Shown: positions 1 to 6,942 of the stretch, in pieces
Numbering within the stretch: position 1 is the stretch's first letter
Layout: every line of letters begins with the position of its first letter
Source of the DNA: CAZWRN01 sp964636275
GTDB lineage: Bacteria > Patescibacteriota > Microgenomatia > Daviesbacterales > UBA10151
DNA: 17,432 nucleotides
NCBI GenBank assembly: GCA_964636275.1
Contig: CAZWRN010000023.1
Span: 1 to 17,432, forward strand
Direction of reading: 5' to 3'
The notes under the pieces: model-generated
The model's input: only the letters and a program-made list of their open reading frames with translations
The model's database searches: none
What the model was told of the DNA's origin: nothing
Translations under genes and position numbers: made by a program

Positions 1-15
1 AAGTCGAGAGATCTC

Positions 16-44
16 TTAACTTAGAATCAACAATCAGCTATAAT
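16..44 (+). promoter_or_regulatory. Possible promoter of tRNA-Gly
   Basis: A perfect -10 hexamer TATAAT lies at 39-44. A weak -35 (TTAACT, 16-21) sits 17 nt upstream. Transcription would begin near 51, about 44 nt before the tRNA. The -35 matches only four of six consensus bases, so this is tentative. Confidence 0.35.
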
Positions 45-94
45 TTGAGCACAAAATAATTACGTAATTAATAACGTGATTATTCACGTAAACT

Positions 95-165
95 GCGGGA
101 TTCGTATAGTGGTAATATGCTTCCTTCCCAAGGAAGAGTCGAGGGTTCGATTCCCTTATCCCGCT
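95..165 (+). tRNA. tRNA-Gly (anticodon CCC)
   Basis: A complete 71-nt cloverleaf is visible. The acceptor strands are GCGGGAT (95-101) and ATCCCGC (158-164), with discriminator T165 as usual for bacterial tRNA-Gly. The anticodon arm is CTTCC-TTCCCAA-GGAAG, giving anticodon CCC, which reads GGG. The T arm is GAGGG-TTCGATT-CCCTT. CCA is not encoded (CAA follows), so the CCA-adding enzyme must supply it. Two degenerate repeats with similar 3' tails follow immediately. Confidence 0.96.
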
Positions 166-179
166 CAAAGTTGGTGCCA

Positions 180-322
180 GTTCGACTTCGAACGAAGTAA
201 GCAGAAAGGTTAGCGAAGCGATCTTATTCTGGTATCCCGCTCCATAGGATAGGGTTCGACTTTTACGAAGTAAAAGCAAGGTTAGTAAGTAAAGCCAACG
301 ATCTTAGTCTGGTTCACCGCTC
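180..322 (+). repeat. Two tandem degenerate repeats with tRNA-Gly-like tails
   Basis: Unit 1 (180-242) and unit 2 (254-322) share, in the same order, GTTCGACTT, ACGAAGTAA, AGGTTAG, CGATCTTA, TCTGGT and CCGCTC. Each begins with a T-arm-like GTTCGA and ends like the 3' end of the adjacent tRNA-Gly. The 10-mer TATCCCGCTC occurs at both 157-166 and 233-242, and in unit 1 it is followed by T-CCA-like bases. Both units keep a short hairpin after GTTCGA although its sequence changes: ACTTCG/CGAAGT in unit 1 and CTTTTAC/GTAAAAG in unit 2. No full cloverleaf can be drawn. No protein gene is seen here. Confidence 0.7.
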
Positions 323-388
323 ATTATGAATTACAATAATAAATGAATGGGTATCTTTGAATATTAGTTACACCATGTTAATAAAAAA

Positions 389-862
389 ATGACTCTTAAT
401 AAAAAAAGCTTGGCGGCAGCAATAGTAATATCTGGTATTTCATATTTTTTAGGAAATCTAAGCTATATTATTCCTTATAGTGATGGAACAGGCATTCCTC
501 AATTAAAAGTCCTCTCAATTCAGATTTTCTATCTCATTTCACTTGCAGCCATTTATTACAGCCTTTTTACTAGCATTAAAAAAGATACTAATTTTGTCTT
601 TTCGATTTGGCCGGCCGGATTAATTGCAACAATACCTGTTTATTACACATTGTTCCCACCCCTTGTTGAGCATCATAATGGATTATCATCGCTTTATCTT
701 CTTTTCGGTAACTATTTAGCCTCCCAACATAATATAAACTGGTACTTTATGGATTGGGGAGGCTGGATGATAGCAATATCACTTTATTGCTGGCCACTCT
801 ATACATTACTCATATATAAAATTTTCTCTTTGATTGTCAGAGATAAAAAGCAGATTAAATAA
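389..862 (+). CDS. Small multi-pass membrane protein, unknown function
   Basis: I do not recognise this 157-residue protein. It is hydrophobic and aromatic-rich, with about four or five predicted membrane segments (roughly residues 8-28, 41-61, 70-90, 98-115 and 125-147) and a basic C-terminal tail (RDKKQIK). There is no SD before the ATG. A five-codon mini-ORF (375-392, encoding MLIKK) ends in a TGA that overlaps this start as ATGA, so translational coupling is possible but could be chance. The stop abuts the stop of the convergent gene at 863 with no spacer. Function cannot be assigned. The absence of in-frame stops and the clear membrane pattern support it being a real gene. Confidence 0.72.
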   Translation: MTLNKKSLAAAIVISGISYFLGNLSYIIPYSDGTGIPQLKVLSIQIFYLISLAAIYYSLFTSIKKDTNFVFSIWPAGLIATIPVYYTLFPPLVEHHNGLSSLYLLFGNYLASQHNINWYFMDWGGWMIAISLYCWPLYTLLIYKIFSLIVRDKKQIK

Positions 863-1372
863 TTATTTTTTCTTTTTCACAGTTTTTTCCAGAGGCTTAA
901 CAAATTTGATATATCCCAGAGTTAAAGCGACTAGTAAGCTAGCAGAAACAACCAAAAATCTGACCATATCGTCATTGGAACCAAATCCTCTTACTACTGA
1001 ATAAGCCAAAGTTAAGACTCCTCCTAGTAACAAACCATCGGCAATTATCGCAATTTGTTTAAATAAAGTTAAACTCAAAACTAGCATCACAACCGAAGCG
1101 AGCAAGGCAATGATAGACACATTGCGACTATAATCCCCATTTTGCTTTTGAAACTCCTCACTTTTCCGATCAAATTCCAGCTGCTTTTGCATATAAGCCG
1201 AAGAGGTGGCTTCTAGCTGTTTCGTCTCTGGAAAACGTAATTCAACCGGAGTCTCAGGATACTTAGGACCTTTGTAAAAAGCTGCTATACCTACTCCTAC
1301 AAAAGCAGCCAATAAAATGCCCACAAAAACGATGTAAACATACCGAATCAACATGCTTTTATTCTTCTCCAT
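863..1372 (-). CDS. Four-TM membrane protein with central polar helical segment, unknown function
   Basis: This 169-residue protein has one N-terminal membrane segment (about residues 9-32), a polar and charged region (about 36-82) likely to be helical or coiled-coil, then three membrane segments (about 84-104, 108-127, 137-158) and a poly-lysine tail (KTVKKKK). I do not recognise the family. Two starts are possible: ATG at 1372 or the internal ATG at 1354 (residue 7). A TTGACA-17-AAGAAT promoter at 1361-1389 would begin transcription almost exactly at 1354, which favours the shorter, leaderless form. It is divergent from the topoisomerase gene across a 78-bp gap. Confidence 0.75.
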   Translation of the reverse strand: MEKNKSMLIRYVYIVFVGILLAAFVGVGIAAFYKGPKYPETPVELRFPETKQLEATSSAYMQKQLEFDRKSEEFQKQNGDYSRNVSIIALLASVVMLVLSLTLFKQIAIIADGLLLGGVLTLAYSVVRGFGSNDDMVRFLVVSASLLVALTLGYIKFVKPLEKTVKKKK

Positions 1373-1389
1373 TTCGAATTAATTGTCAA
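1361..1389 (-). promoter_or_regulatory. Promoter of the 863-1372 gene (leaderless geometry)
   Basis: On the minus strand a perfect -35 TTGACA (1384-1389) is followed by a 17-nt spacer and a -10 AAGAAT (1361-1366, four of six). Six bases separate the -10 from the ATG at 1354. If used, the first annotated ATG (1372) would lie inside the promoter spacer and could not be the start. Confidence 0.4.
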
Positions 1390-1450
1390 CTTTGCTCAGG
1401 GCAAGCTCAATTGTTGCTTCAGAACAACAAATACAGTACGCTTACTTTAT

Positions 1451-2494
1451 ATGCAACTATCAGCGGCAGATATGGCAAAAGAGCTCAAAAAAGAGCATTT
1501 AAGCTATATTTCCGATCAAACACCCGGCTTTTTTAGACAAAAGGCTGGCAAAAATTTTGTTTATTATGATTTGGATGGAAAAAGAATCAAAGACGATCAT
1601 GTAATTGAACGGATCAATAAACTAGCCATTCCTCCCGCCTGGGAACAGGTCTGGATTTCACCTAAAACCAACGGCTATCTCCAGGTCACCGGCATAGATG
1701 CCAAAAAGCGCAAACAGTATATCTATCACCCCGACTGGGTAGCCATCAGTCAGCAAAACAAATTTGCCAAAATGGTCGATTTTGGTCTTTCTTTACCAAA
1801 AATTCGTTCCCGGGTAAAATATCATTTGCAAAAAACCGATCTAAGTAAAGAAAAAATCCTGGCTACAGTCATCTGGCTTTTGGAACATACCTTTATCCGA
1901 ATCGGCAATGAAGAGTATTCTAAAGAGAATAACTCATATGGCCTCACAACCTTGCGCCATAAACACGTTGATATCGAGGGAAATGAAATCACATTTACCT
2001 TTAAAGGTAAAAGCGGTGTCATGCATGAACTAGAGGTAAACAATTCCACCATCGCCAAAACCATCAAAAAATGTATCGAGCTGCCTGGCTATGAAATTTT
2101 TAAATATATCGATGATGATGGTAACAAACATGTGGTCGATTCATCGGATGTAAATACCTTTTTGAAAGATACTACTCAAGATGATTTTTCAGCCAAAGAT
2201 TTTCGGACTTGGGGGGGGACTTCGCTTTCCGCTCTCGATTTTTACAAAATCGGTCATGCTCCAGATCCTAAAATGATTAAAAAAAATATCAAGCAAACAG
2301 TCAAAAAAGTATCTCAGCATTTAGGAAATACTGTCTCTGTTTGTCAAAATTATTATATACATCCGACAGTCATCCAAACCTATCAAACCAATATCCTAGT
2401 ACCTCATTTTGCCCACTATTCGGGGCATAAAGTCTCAGACGGCCTGGCCTGGGACGAACAGGCTCTCATTAAACTGCTACAAAAATATTCCTAG
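1451..2494 (+). CDS. DNA topoisomerase IB (poxvirus/bacterial type)
   Basis: This 347-residue protein relaxes supercoils by nicking one DNA strand through a 3'-phosphotyrosine, without ATP. It matches the bacterial poxvirus-like TopIB family (COG3569), and its length is normal for that family. Catalytic positions can be aligned with vaccinia TopIB: Arg150 in FIRIGNEEY, Lys187 in FKGKSGV, Arg252 in KDFRTWGGT, His290, and nucleophile Tyr302 in NYYIHP. The N-terminal third (to about residue 95) is the DNA-binding domain, with a PPAWEQVWI motif and a YHPDW motif. There is no SD before the ATG. A run of eight G (2211-2218) lies in the Arg252 motif. The gene is divergent from the upstream membrane protein and ends just before a REP-like repeat. 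Confidence 0.95.
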   Translation: MQLSAADMAKELKKEHLSYISDQTPGFFRQKAGKNFVYYDLDGKRIKDDHVIERINKLAIPPAWEQVWISPKTNGYLQVTGIDAKKRKQYIYHPDWVAISQQNKFAKMVDFGLSLPKIRSRVKYHLQKTDLSKEKILATVIWLLEHTFIRIGNEEYSKENNSYGLTTLRHKHVDIEGNEITFTFKGKSGVMHELEVNNSTIAKTIKKCIELPGYEIFKYIDDDGNKHVVDSSDVNTFLKDTTQDDFSAKDFRTWGGTSLSALDFYKIGHAPDPKMIKKNIKQTVKKVSQHLGNTVSVCQNYYIHPTVIQTYQTNILVPHFAHYSGHKVSDGLAWDEQALIKLLQKYS

Positions 2495-2500
2495 AACATT

Positions 2501-2555
2501 GTCATTCTGGCTACATTAATTTATCTATAATTTCCATAAATAAACTGTCCAGAAT
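2501..2555. repeat. REP-like palindromic repeat, copy A
   Basis: The first 24 nt (2501-2524, beginning GTCATTCTGGCTACATT) are identical to 16357-16380. The 3' end, TCCAGAAT, makes imperfect inverted repeats with ATTCTGG at the left. The arms enclose an AT-rich centre. It sits 6 nt after the topoisomerase stop codon, so its hairpin could also end or protect that transcript. Confidence 0.7.
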
Positions 2556-2567
2556 CAAGATAAGATC

Positions 2568-2600
2568 AGATTGCTTCGTTGCAAGCTCCTCGCAATGAGG
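2568..2600. repeat. REP-like repeat of the ATTGC/GCAAT type
   Basis: The segment runs from AGATTGCTTCG to CTCCTCGCAATGAGG. Its ends, ATTGC and GCAAT, are complementary, and it resembles a short palindromic repeat seen between genes in many unrelated bacteria (recalled, not searched). It lies directly after copy A and ends about 10 nt before the extended -10 box of tRNA-Thr. Confidence 0.5.
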
Positions 2601-2609
2601 TTATACAAA

Positions 2610-2618
2610 TGCTAAAAT
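2610..2618 (+). promoter_or_regulatory. Extended -10 promoter of tRNA-Thr
   Basis: TGCTAAAAT gives TG, one base, then TAAAAT, an extended -10 that does not need a strong -35. Transcription would start near 2625, about 8 nt before the tRNA. No good -35 is seen; that position falls in the preceding REP-like repeat. Confidence 0.45.
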
Positions 2619-2632
2619 AGCCCAAGTTTATT

Positions 2633-2704
2633 GCCGATGTAACTCAGGGGTAGAGTAACTCTTTCGTAAAGAGTAAGCCGTGGGTCCGAATCCCACCATC
2701 GGCT
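2633..2704 (+). tRNA. tRNA-Thr (anticodon CGT)
   Basis: A complete 72-nt cloverleaf is visible. The acceptor strands are GCCGATG (2633-2639) and CATCGGC (2697-2703), with discriminator T2704. The anticodon arm is ACTCT-TTCGTAA-AGAGT, anticodon CGT, reading ACG. The T arm is GTGGG-TCCGAAT-CCCAC; the loop carries TCC where TTC is nearly universal, so the base equivalent to position 55 is C. CCA is not encoded. Confidence 0.95.
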
Positions 2705-2731
2705 CCCTCTTTATCTTAGCTTTAACAGGAG

Positions 2732-2737
2732 TATAAT
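2732..2737 (+). promoter_or_regulatory. -10 box immediately upstream of the Ig-domain gene
   Basis: A consensus TATAAT ends six bases before the ATG at 2744, which would place the first transcribed base at the start codon. No convincing -35 is seen. An AGGAG at 2727-2731 could instead act as an SD, but its 12-nt spacing is long and it would not be in a transcript made from this box. Confidence 0.4.
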
Positions 2738-2743
2738 ATCTGT

Positions 2744-3478
2744 ATGCGACGGTATCGATCTACCTACACTCCCCGATCAGTCCGACACGAAAAAAATCGG
2801 GCTCGTAACCGAATAATTATGGCTGTAGTAGCAGTGATTGTTTTAGGTTATTTTTTTCTAACCTGGGGATTACCAGCCTTAATAGGAGGCCTGACTTATA
2901 TTACCCACTTCAACTCAAAGCCAGTTGAAAAAAAATCTTCAGATGAAGATATTGCCATTCCACCCCCGGTATTAAATATCCCTTATGAAGCCACCAATAC
3001 AGCTACTATCTCAATCAAAGGCTACACCACCCCTGATTCCAAAGTTGAAATTTATCTGGATGATGAACTTAAAACAACCACCGACGTCAAAAGTGATGGC
3101 AGCTTTGAGACTTCACAGATCTCTCTAGCTCTCGGCACTAACAATATATACGGTAAAACTATAATCTCTGAAAAAGAAAGTCTTGGCTCAAAAACTATCA
3201 AACTATATTATGACAGCGAGAAACCAAAAGTGGATCTTTCTTCTCCTCCAGACAACCAAGAGATCAAAGGTGGGGATAAAAAAACCCGCGTAGTTGGAAA
3301 CACAGATCCCCAAAATTCTGTTACAGTAAATGGCTCAACCGTAATCGTAAACGGTGCTGGTGATTTTGCAACTGACTTAACTATCAATGATGGTGACAAT
3401 ACAATCACAATTGTGGTCACCAATCGCTTTGGCAACTCTACTTCAGTTGAAAGAAAAGTTAAATATTCACCCTCGTAA
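2744..3478 (+). CDS. Membrane-anchored protein with two Ig-like domains
   Basis: The 244-residue protein has a very basic N-terminus (RRYRSTYTPRSVRHEKNRAR), one membrane segment at about residues 25-48 and a short polar linker. Two beta-rich domains of about 75-85 residues follow (about 76-155 and 160-244). The pattern of alternating hydrophobic residues, TPDSKVEIYLDD and DGDNTITIVVTN turns, and repeated G-S-F / G-D-F elements resembles bacterial Ig-like or glucodextranase B-like domains. No catalytic motif is seen. The expected topology is N-in with the Ig domains outside the membrane, so a role in adhesion or envelope structure is likely but inferred. It follows tRNA-Thr by 39 nt and overlaps the convergent O-antigen ligase gene by 12 nt. 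Confidence 0.82.
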   Translation: MRRYRSTYTPRSVRHEKNRARNRIIMAVVAVIVLGYFFLTWGLPALIGGLTYITHFNSKPVEKKSSDEDIAIPPPVLNIPYEATNTATISIKGYTTPDSKVEIYLDDELKTTTDVKSDGSFETSQISLALGTNNIYGKTIISEKESLGSKTIKLYYDSEKPKVDLSSPPDNQEIKGGDKKTRVVGNTDPQNSVTVNGSTVIVNGAGDFATDLTINDGDNTITIVVTNRFGNSTSVERKVKYSPS

Positions 3479-4708
3479 ACGCCATTGTTCAATTAAAGCC
3501 GCAATAACCCAAAATTCAATACTTAAATCATTTTTAAAATATGGTACATCAACCATACCATGCAACACCCAGTAAGACAGTACGCCCAACAAAGCTGCCC
3601 CCAAGATCGGTGAACTGCTTTTGATGAGATTTCTGATTAACATACTATATAGATTGACCATTATTAACAAAAAGCTAAACAATCCCAAAATTCCCATCTC
3701 AGTCCAGAAAGTAAGTAGGATATTGTGCGGATATTGAAACTGCTCCTGATACTGCACAGGCCGATATTGGTTGGAATAAAGTGTTTTAAATCCATTTAAC
3801 CCCGCACCATAGACAAAATGATCTTTTAGTAAATTGATGGTACCACCCCAGATAAAATAACGGATCTGCAATGTATCTCCTTCGGTATAAGGCCGACTAT
3901 AATCTATCCTAAAAAAATCGTAATTGTTATACATGTAAATAAAAAAAGCTAACAAACAAACCCCAACTATAGTTGGAGCAATCAGCCAGTATTTCCGCAC
4001 AAGCTGATATTTAATAGTCACAACTGCAAATGTAAAAACAGACAATGCTCCAATCATCGCTAATAATCCCCCTCTGGACTTAGTAAAGTAGAAAACCAGC
4101 ATAATTAAACTAAAAACTATTAAATACCAGTATTTAAATGGACGATTTGCCGATAAAACAAAAAAACGGGAAAATGTCAGTAAAGCCAGCGGGCCTAAAT
4201 AAAGTGCCAGAGAATTAGCACTATTATAAACAGCCGTAATCCGACCTTGTTGTTGCTCAATTGGAGCAAACACCGCCAATCCAAATACTTTTTGCAGAAA
4301 TCCTAATCCAACCAACCAACAGGCAGAAATAATTAGTGAGTTAATAATAAAACGATAGCCCTGCTTTTTACTGACAAAAGAAAGTGCATAATAAAATAGG
4401 ACCGGCTCTAGAATATATGCCTTAAAAATACCTAACCCTCCTATCAGATCATAACTAGTTGATAAAGCCACTAAAGCTGCCAAAACAAATAAACCGATAT
4501 ATACATCCATACCTGTTTTTAAATCTTTCAAAGAATATCTGCCGAGGATAAAAACAATCATCGTGGTCAGAAGGCTCATTATTATTAATATTTCTAAAAA
4601 AGTTATTGGGAGATAAAACTGAATTTTAGGCAAAATCAAAAAACTTCTCCAAATATAAAGTGGAGACAAAATGATTGTCAGAGAAAGAAGCAATTGGGCA
4701 AATTTCAT
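3467..4708 (-). CDS. O-antigen ligase family membrane protein (WaaL/Wzy-like)
   Basis: A 413-residue polytopic protein with about 10-12 membrane segments and a large polar loop near residues 265-330, the layout of the O-antigen ligase / polymerase family (PF04932). Motifs include TKSRGG (209-214, Arg212) in a membrane helix and YPHN (326-329) just before LLTFWTEMGILGL; the His in this loop is typical of ligases that join a lipid-linked glycan to an acceptor. It is the last gene of the operon, starting one base after the preceding stop (TAG-A-ATG). Its end overlaps the convergent Ig-protein gene by 12 nt. The acceptor is unknown; in a likely monoderm-like CPR cell it may be a surface-layer or protein glycan rather than lipid A. 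Confidence 0.85.
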   Translation of the reverse strand: MKFAQLLLSLTIILSPLYIWRSFLILPKIQFYLPITFLEILIIMSLLTTMIVFILGRYSLKDLKTGMDVYIGLFVLAALVALSTSYDLIGGLGIFKAYILEPVLFYYALSFVSKKQGYRFIINSLIISACWLVGLGFLQKVFGLAVFAPIEQQQGRITAVYNSANSLALYLGPLALLTFSRFFVLSANRPFKYWYLIVFSLIMLVFYFTKSRGGLLAMIGALSVFTFAVVTIKYQLVRKYWLIAPTIVGVCLLAFFIYMYNNYDFFRIDYSRPYTEGDTLQIRYFIWGGTINLLKDHFVYGAGLNGFKTLYSNQYRPVQYQEQFQYPHNILLTFWTEMGILGLFSFLLIMVNLYSMLIRNLIKSSSPILGAALLGVLSYWVLHGMVDVPYFKNDLSIEFWVIAALIEQWRLRG

Positions 4709-4709
4709 T

Positions 4710-5774
4710 CTAGGAAACCCACCCCCCCTGTAAAAAAATTGTAAATAAATACACTGATAGCATCACCCCAACTATACAATAAATAAACCTAAAACTGTTA
4801 TTGGTCCATAAATAAAAACCCAAAAACAGTGGGAAAATCACCAATAAAAAACGCGGCAGTGATAAAAAGGTTGATGTCGAAAGCGGTATTAACAAAGAAA
4901 ATAGAGCGTAATAAAAATACAATCGAGGCAAAAGACGATAGGATTTAAAAAGTAGTATTAATACTCCAACAACCAACAACAGATCTGCAACCAGTGAATA
5001 ACCACGATAGCTAATTCCTTCTCTAATTAAAACTGATATTGAATTGTACAAAGCAAAACCGGGAAATGTCACCATTCGTTCCCAATGAGTTTCAGCCAAT
5101 ACAAGGGAAAGTATAATTCCTGTTTTTAAATATCCATAAAAAGCAAATGCTCCAACCCCACTAAAAGGAATCAGAAATCGAAAATTAAACTTTTTTTTAA
5201 TAAATAAATCAACAATAATTGCAAAAACCAGGGCTAATCCTGCCATTCTGGTCAGTGTCAGTAAAGTAAGGAATATAATAGTCATCCATAATTTATTTTT
5301 TTGATAAAAATAGATTGCACTAACAGATAAAAAAAAGAATAAAGCCTCTGAATAAACTGTTAAGAAAAAGAAACTCATTGGAAACCCAAGTACTAACAAT
5401 AGTAACCACCAGAAATTAATTTTCCTCTGCTGCAGTATTTTATTCAAAAAAATAAATCCACCAATTGTAAATATAAGATTGACTAATATACCAATAGCCC
5501 ATAAAGGCAGTGGTAAAATTTCGTGAATGCTTTTTATTAAAAAAGGATAGAGTGGGAAAAAAGCAAACTGGTGAGGCTTTTGATAACCTTTCTCAGCAAT
5601 CTGCAAAAAATGTTGGCCATCCCAATTTGACAAAAGATAGAGATTAAAGCATCCATCAAAACCCTGAGAGCAAATATAGATCTGAGATACCAGGTATAAA
5701 ACTAAAAACCAACTGGCCACTAATAGTGCGATAAAATATTCTGTATTTAATCTATTTTTTATAAACAACATCAT
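4710..5774 (-). CDS. PIG-V/Gpi18-like membrane glycosyltransferase
   Basis: A 354-residue protein with about eight to ten membrane segments. After the first membrane helix comes SNWDGQHFLQIAEKGY (49-64) and then AFFPLYPFLI (71-80). This arrangement, WDGxHFLxIAxxGY followed by FFPLYP, is the signature of the PIG-V / Gpi18 mannosyltransferase-like family (GT76-type, GT-C fold), which uses polyprenyl-phosphate sugars on the outer face of the membrane. The sugar cannot be told from sequence. The ATGATG start overlaps the end of the preceding gene by 23 nt, and the next gene starts one base after its stop, so it is co-translated within the polysaccharide operon. Confidence 0.8.
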   Translation of the reverse strand: MMLFIKNRLNTEYFIALLVASWFLVLYLVSQIYICSQGFDGCFNLYLLSNWDGQHFLQIAEKGYQKPHQFAFFPLYPFLIKSIHEILPLPLWAIGILVNLIFTIGGFIFLNKILQQRKINFWWLLLLVLGFPMSFFFLTVYSEALFFFLSVSAIYFYQKNKLWMTIIFLTLLTLTRMAGLALVFAIIVDLFIKKKFNFRFLIPFSGVGAFAFYGYLKTGIILSLVLAETHWERMVTFPGFALYNSISVLIREGISYRGYSLVADLLLVVGVLILLFKSYRLLPRLYFYYALFSLLIPLSTSTFLSLPRFLLVIFPLFLGFYLWTNNSFRFIYCIVGVMLSVYLFTIFLQGGWVS

Positions 5775-6942
5775 AAAAATACATACCAGTGATCAGAAAT
5801 AAACTTATCATCAGTGGTGGATAAAATAAACTGTTTATAAACTGAGAATTGATAAAAAAAGCAATTAACAACCCCGCTAGTATAAACAATTCCCTTCTTT
5901 TACTTTGAAAAAAAGCTTTCAGAAAAACCACTACTAAGTTTATATACCAATAGCCAATTAAAATAGCTCCCATGATTCCAGTGGTAGCCAGTACTAACAG
6001 CCAGCTTGAATCGACTCCTGCCCCACTGTTTCCTCCATCGGTAGAGAAAGTTTTAAGCAAGTTATTTTCCTGACTGACCGATCGCACATTATTATAACCA
6101 ATACCAATCAGTGGACTAATTTGAAAAAGTTTTAGTCCTTTATCCCATGAACTAAGTCTTTCTGACGCCGAGATGTCTACTTCAAATGCACCCTGTAGTC
6201 TCAATTGTACTCTTGGTATGAGTATTACTGACAATATTACTAGCATAAGCAAGACCGCAATTATTTTTTTTGGTAAAAACCAAAAAGCAAATCCATTCAC
6301 AACCAAAAACATTAACCACGCTGAACGGGAGAACGTCAAAACAATCGCAGTCGTAAATATCGCTAATAAACTAATCATTTTTAAATCACACTTCTTTAAA
6401 GATTTAATCAAAGTCAAACAATAAACCACTGTCAAAAAAGCTCCCAGAAAATTGGGATCTAAAAATGTGCCGGCTAAACGACCAATATGAGGATCATATC
6501 CATATTCTGACAAAAAAGTCAGATTTGGATAAAACCAGAGTTGTAAAAAACCGCCCATAGCAGCCAACAATCCGGCGACAATGATTGAATTCTCTATAAA
6601 ATGCTGCCATTTTTTTTCAGCTTTAACCAGACTAAAAGCAATACAAAAAAACATACTATATAAACCAAATCGAACTAAATACATCGATCCTGAAAAATTA
6701 TGGTTTAATACTAGCGATAAAAGACCAACACCAATAAAACCTAACAACCATTTTTGTATATTCAAAAAACTAAGATCTTTTTTGATCGCAATCTGCCATA
6801 TTAAAAAAATTGTCGAAGTAGCAGCAGTGACTATATCCAGTAAACTAAAATTGTTGCCAACTGTTCCAAAAGGAAATTTTCCAAACTCACCCAGAACAAT
6901 CATTATAATGGACCCAACTGTCAGAAAAAAAACTAAGATCAT
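5752..6942 (-). CDS. Wzy-like polysaccharide polymerase / O-antigen ligase-like protein
   Basis: A polytopic protein of about 396 residues with some 11 membrane segments. It contains TFSRSAW in a membrane helix and, after the large loop, SPLIGIGYNNV and SSWLLVLATTGIMGAIL, which match the Wzy_C / O-antigen ligase fold (PF04932). It lacks the PHN motif seen in the operon's other family member, so a polymerase role is more likely than ligation. I chose the ATG at 6942 because it overlaps the preceding TGA as ATGA; a TTG five codons upstream (6957) is in frame but less likely. It overlaps the downstream glycosyltransferase gene by 23 nt. Confidence 0.82.
   Translation of the reverse strand: MILVFFLTVGSIIMIVLGEFGKFPFGTVGNNFSLLDIVTAATSTIFLIWQIAIKKDLSFLNIQKWLLGFIGVGLLSLVLNHNFSGSMYLVRFGLYSMFFCIAFSLVKAEKKWQHFIENSIIVAGLLAAMGGFLQLWFYPNLTFLSEYGYDPHIGRLAGTFLDPNFLGAFLTVVYCLTLIKSLKKCDLKMISLLAIFTTAIVLTFSRSAWLMFLVVNGFAFWFLPKKIIAVLLMLVILSVILIPRVQLRLQGAFEVDISASERLSSWDKGLKLFQISPLIGIGYNNVRSVSQENNLLKTFSTDGGNSGAGVDSSWLLVLATTGIMGAILIGYWYINLVVVFLKAFFQSKRRELFILAGLLIAFFINSQFINSLFYPPLMISLFLITGMYFYDVVYKK

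Noticed and set aside
34..279. 81-codon open frame antisense to tRNA-Gly and its repeats
   Set aside because: It reads through the complement of a tRNA (the familiar GIRESNP-type false peptide) and the tandem repeats; no start signal or protein-like composition.
2501..2600. Insertion sequence
   Set aside because: No transposase coding sequence or target duplication is visible; only short palindromic repeats.
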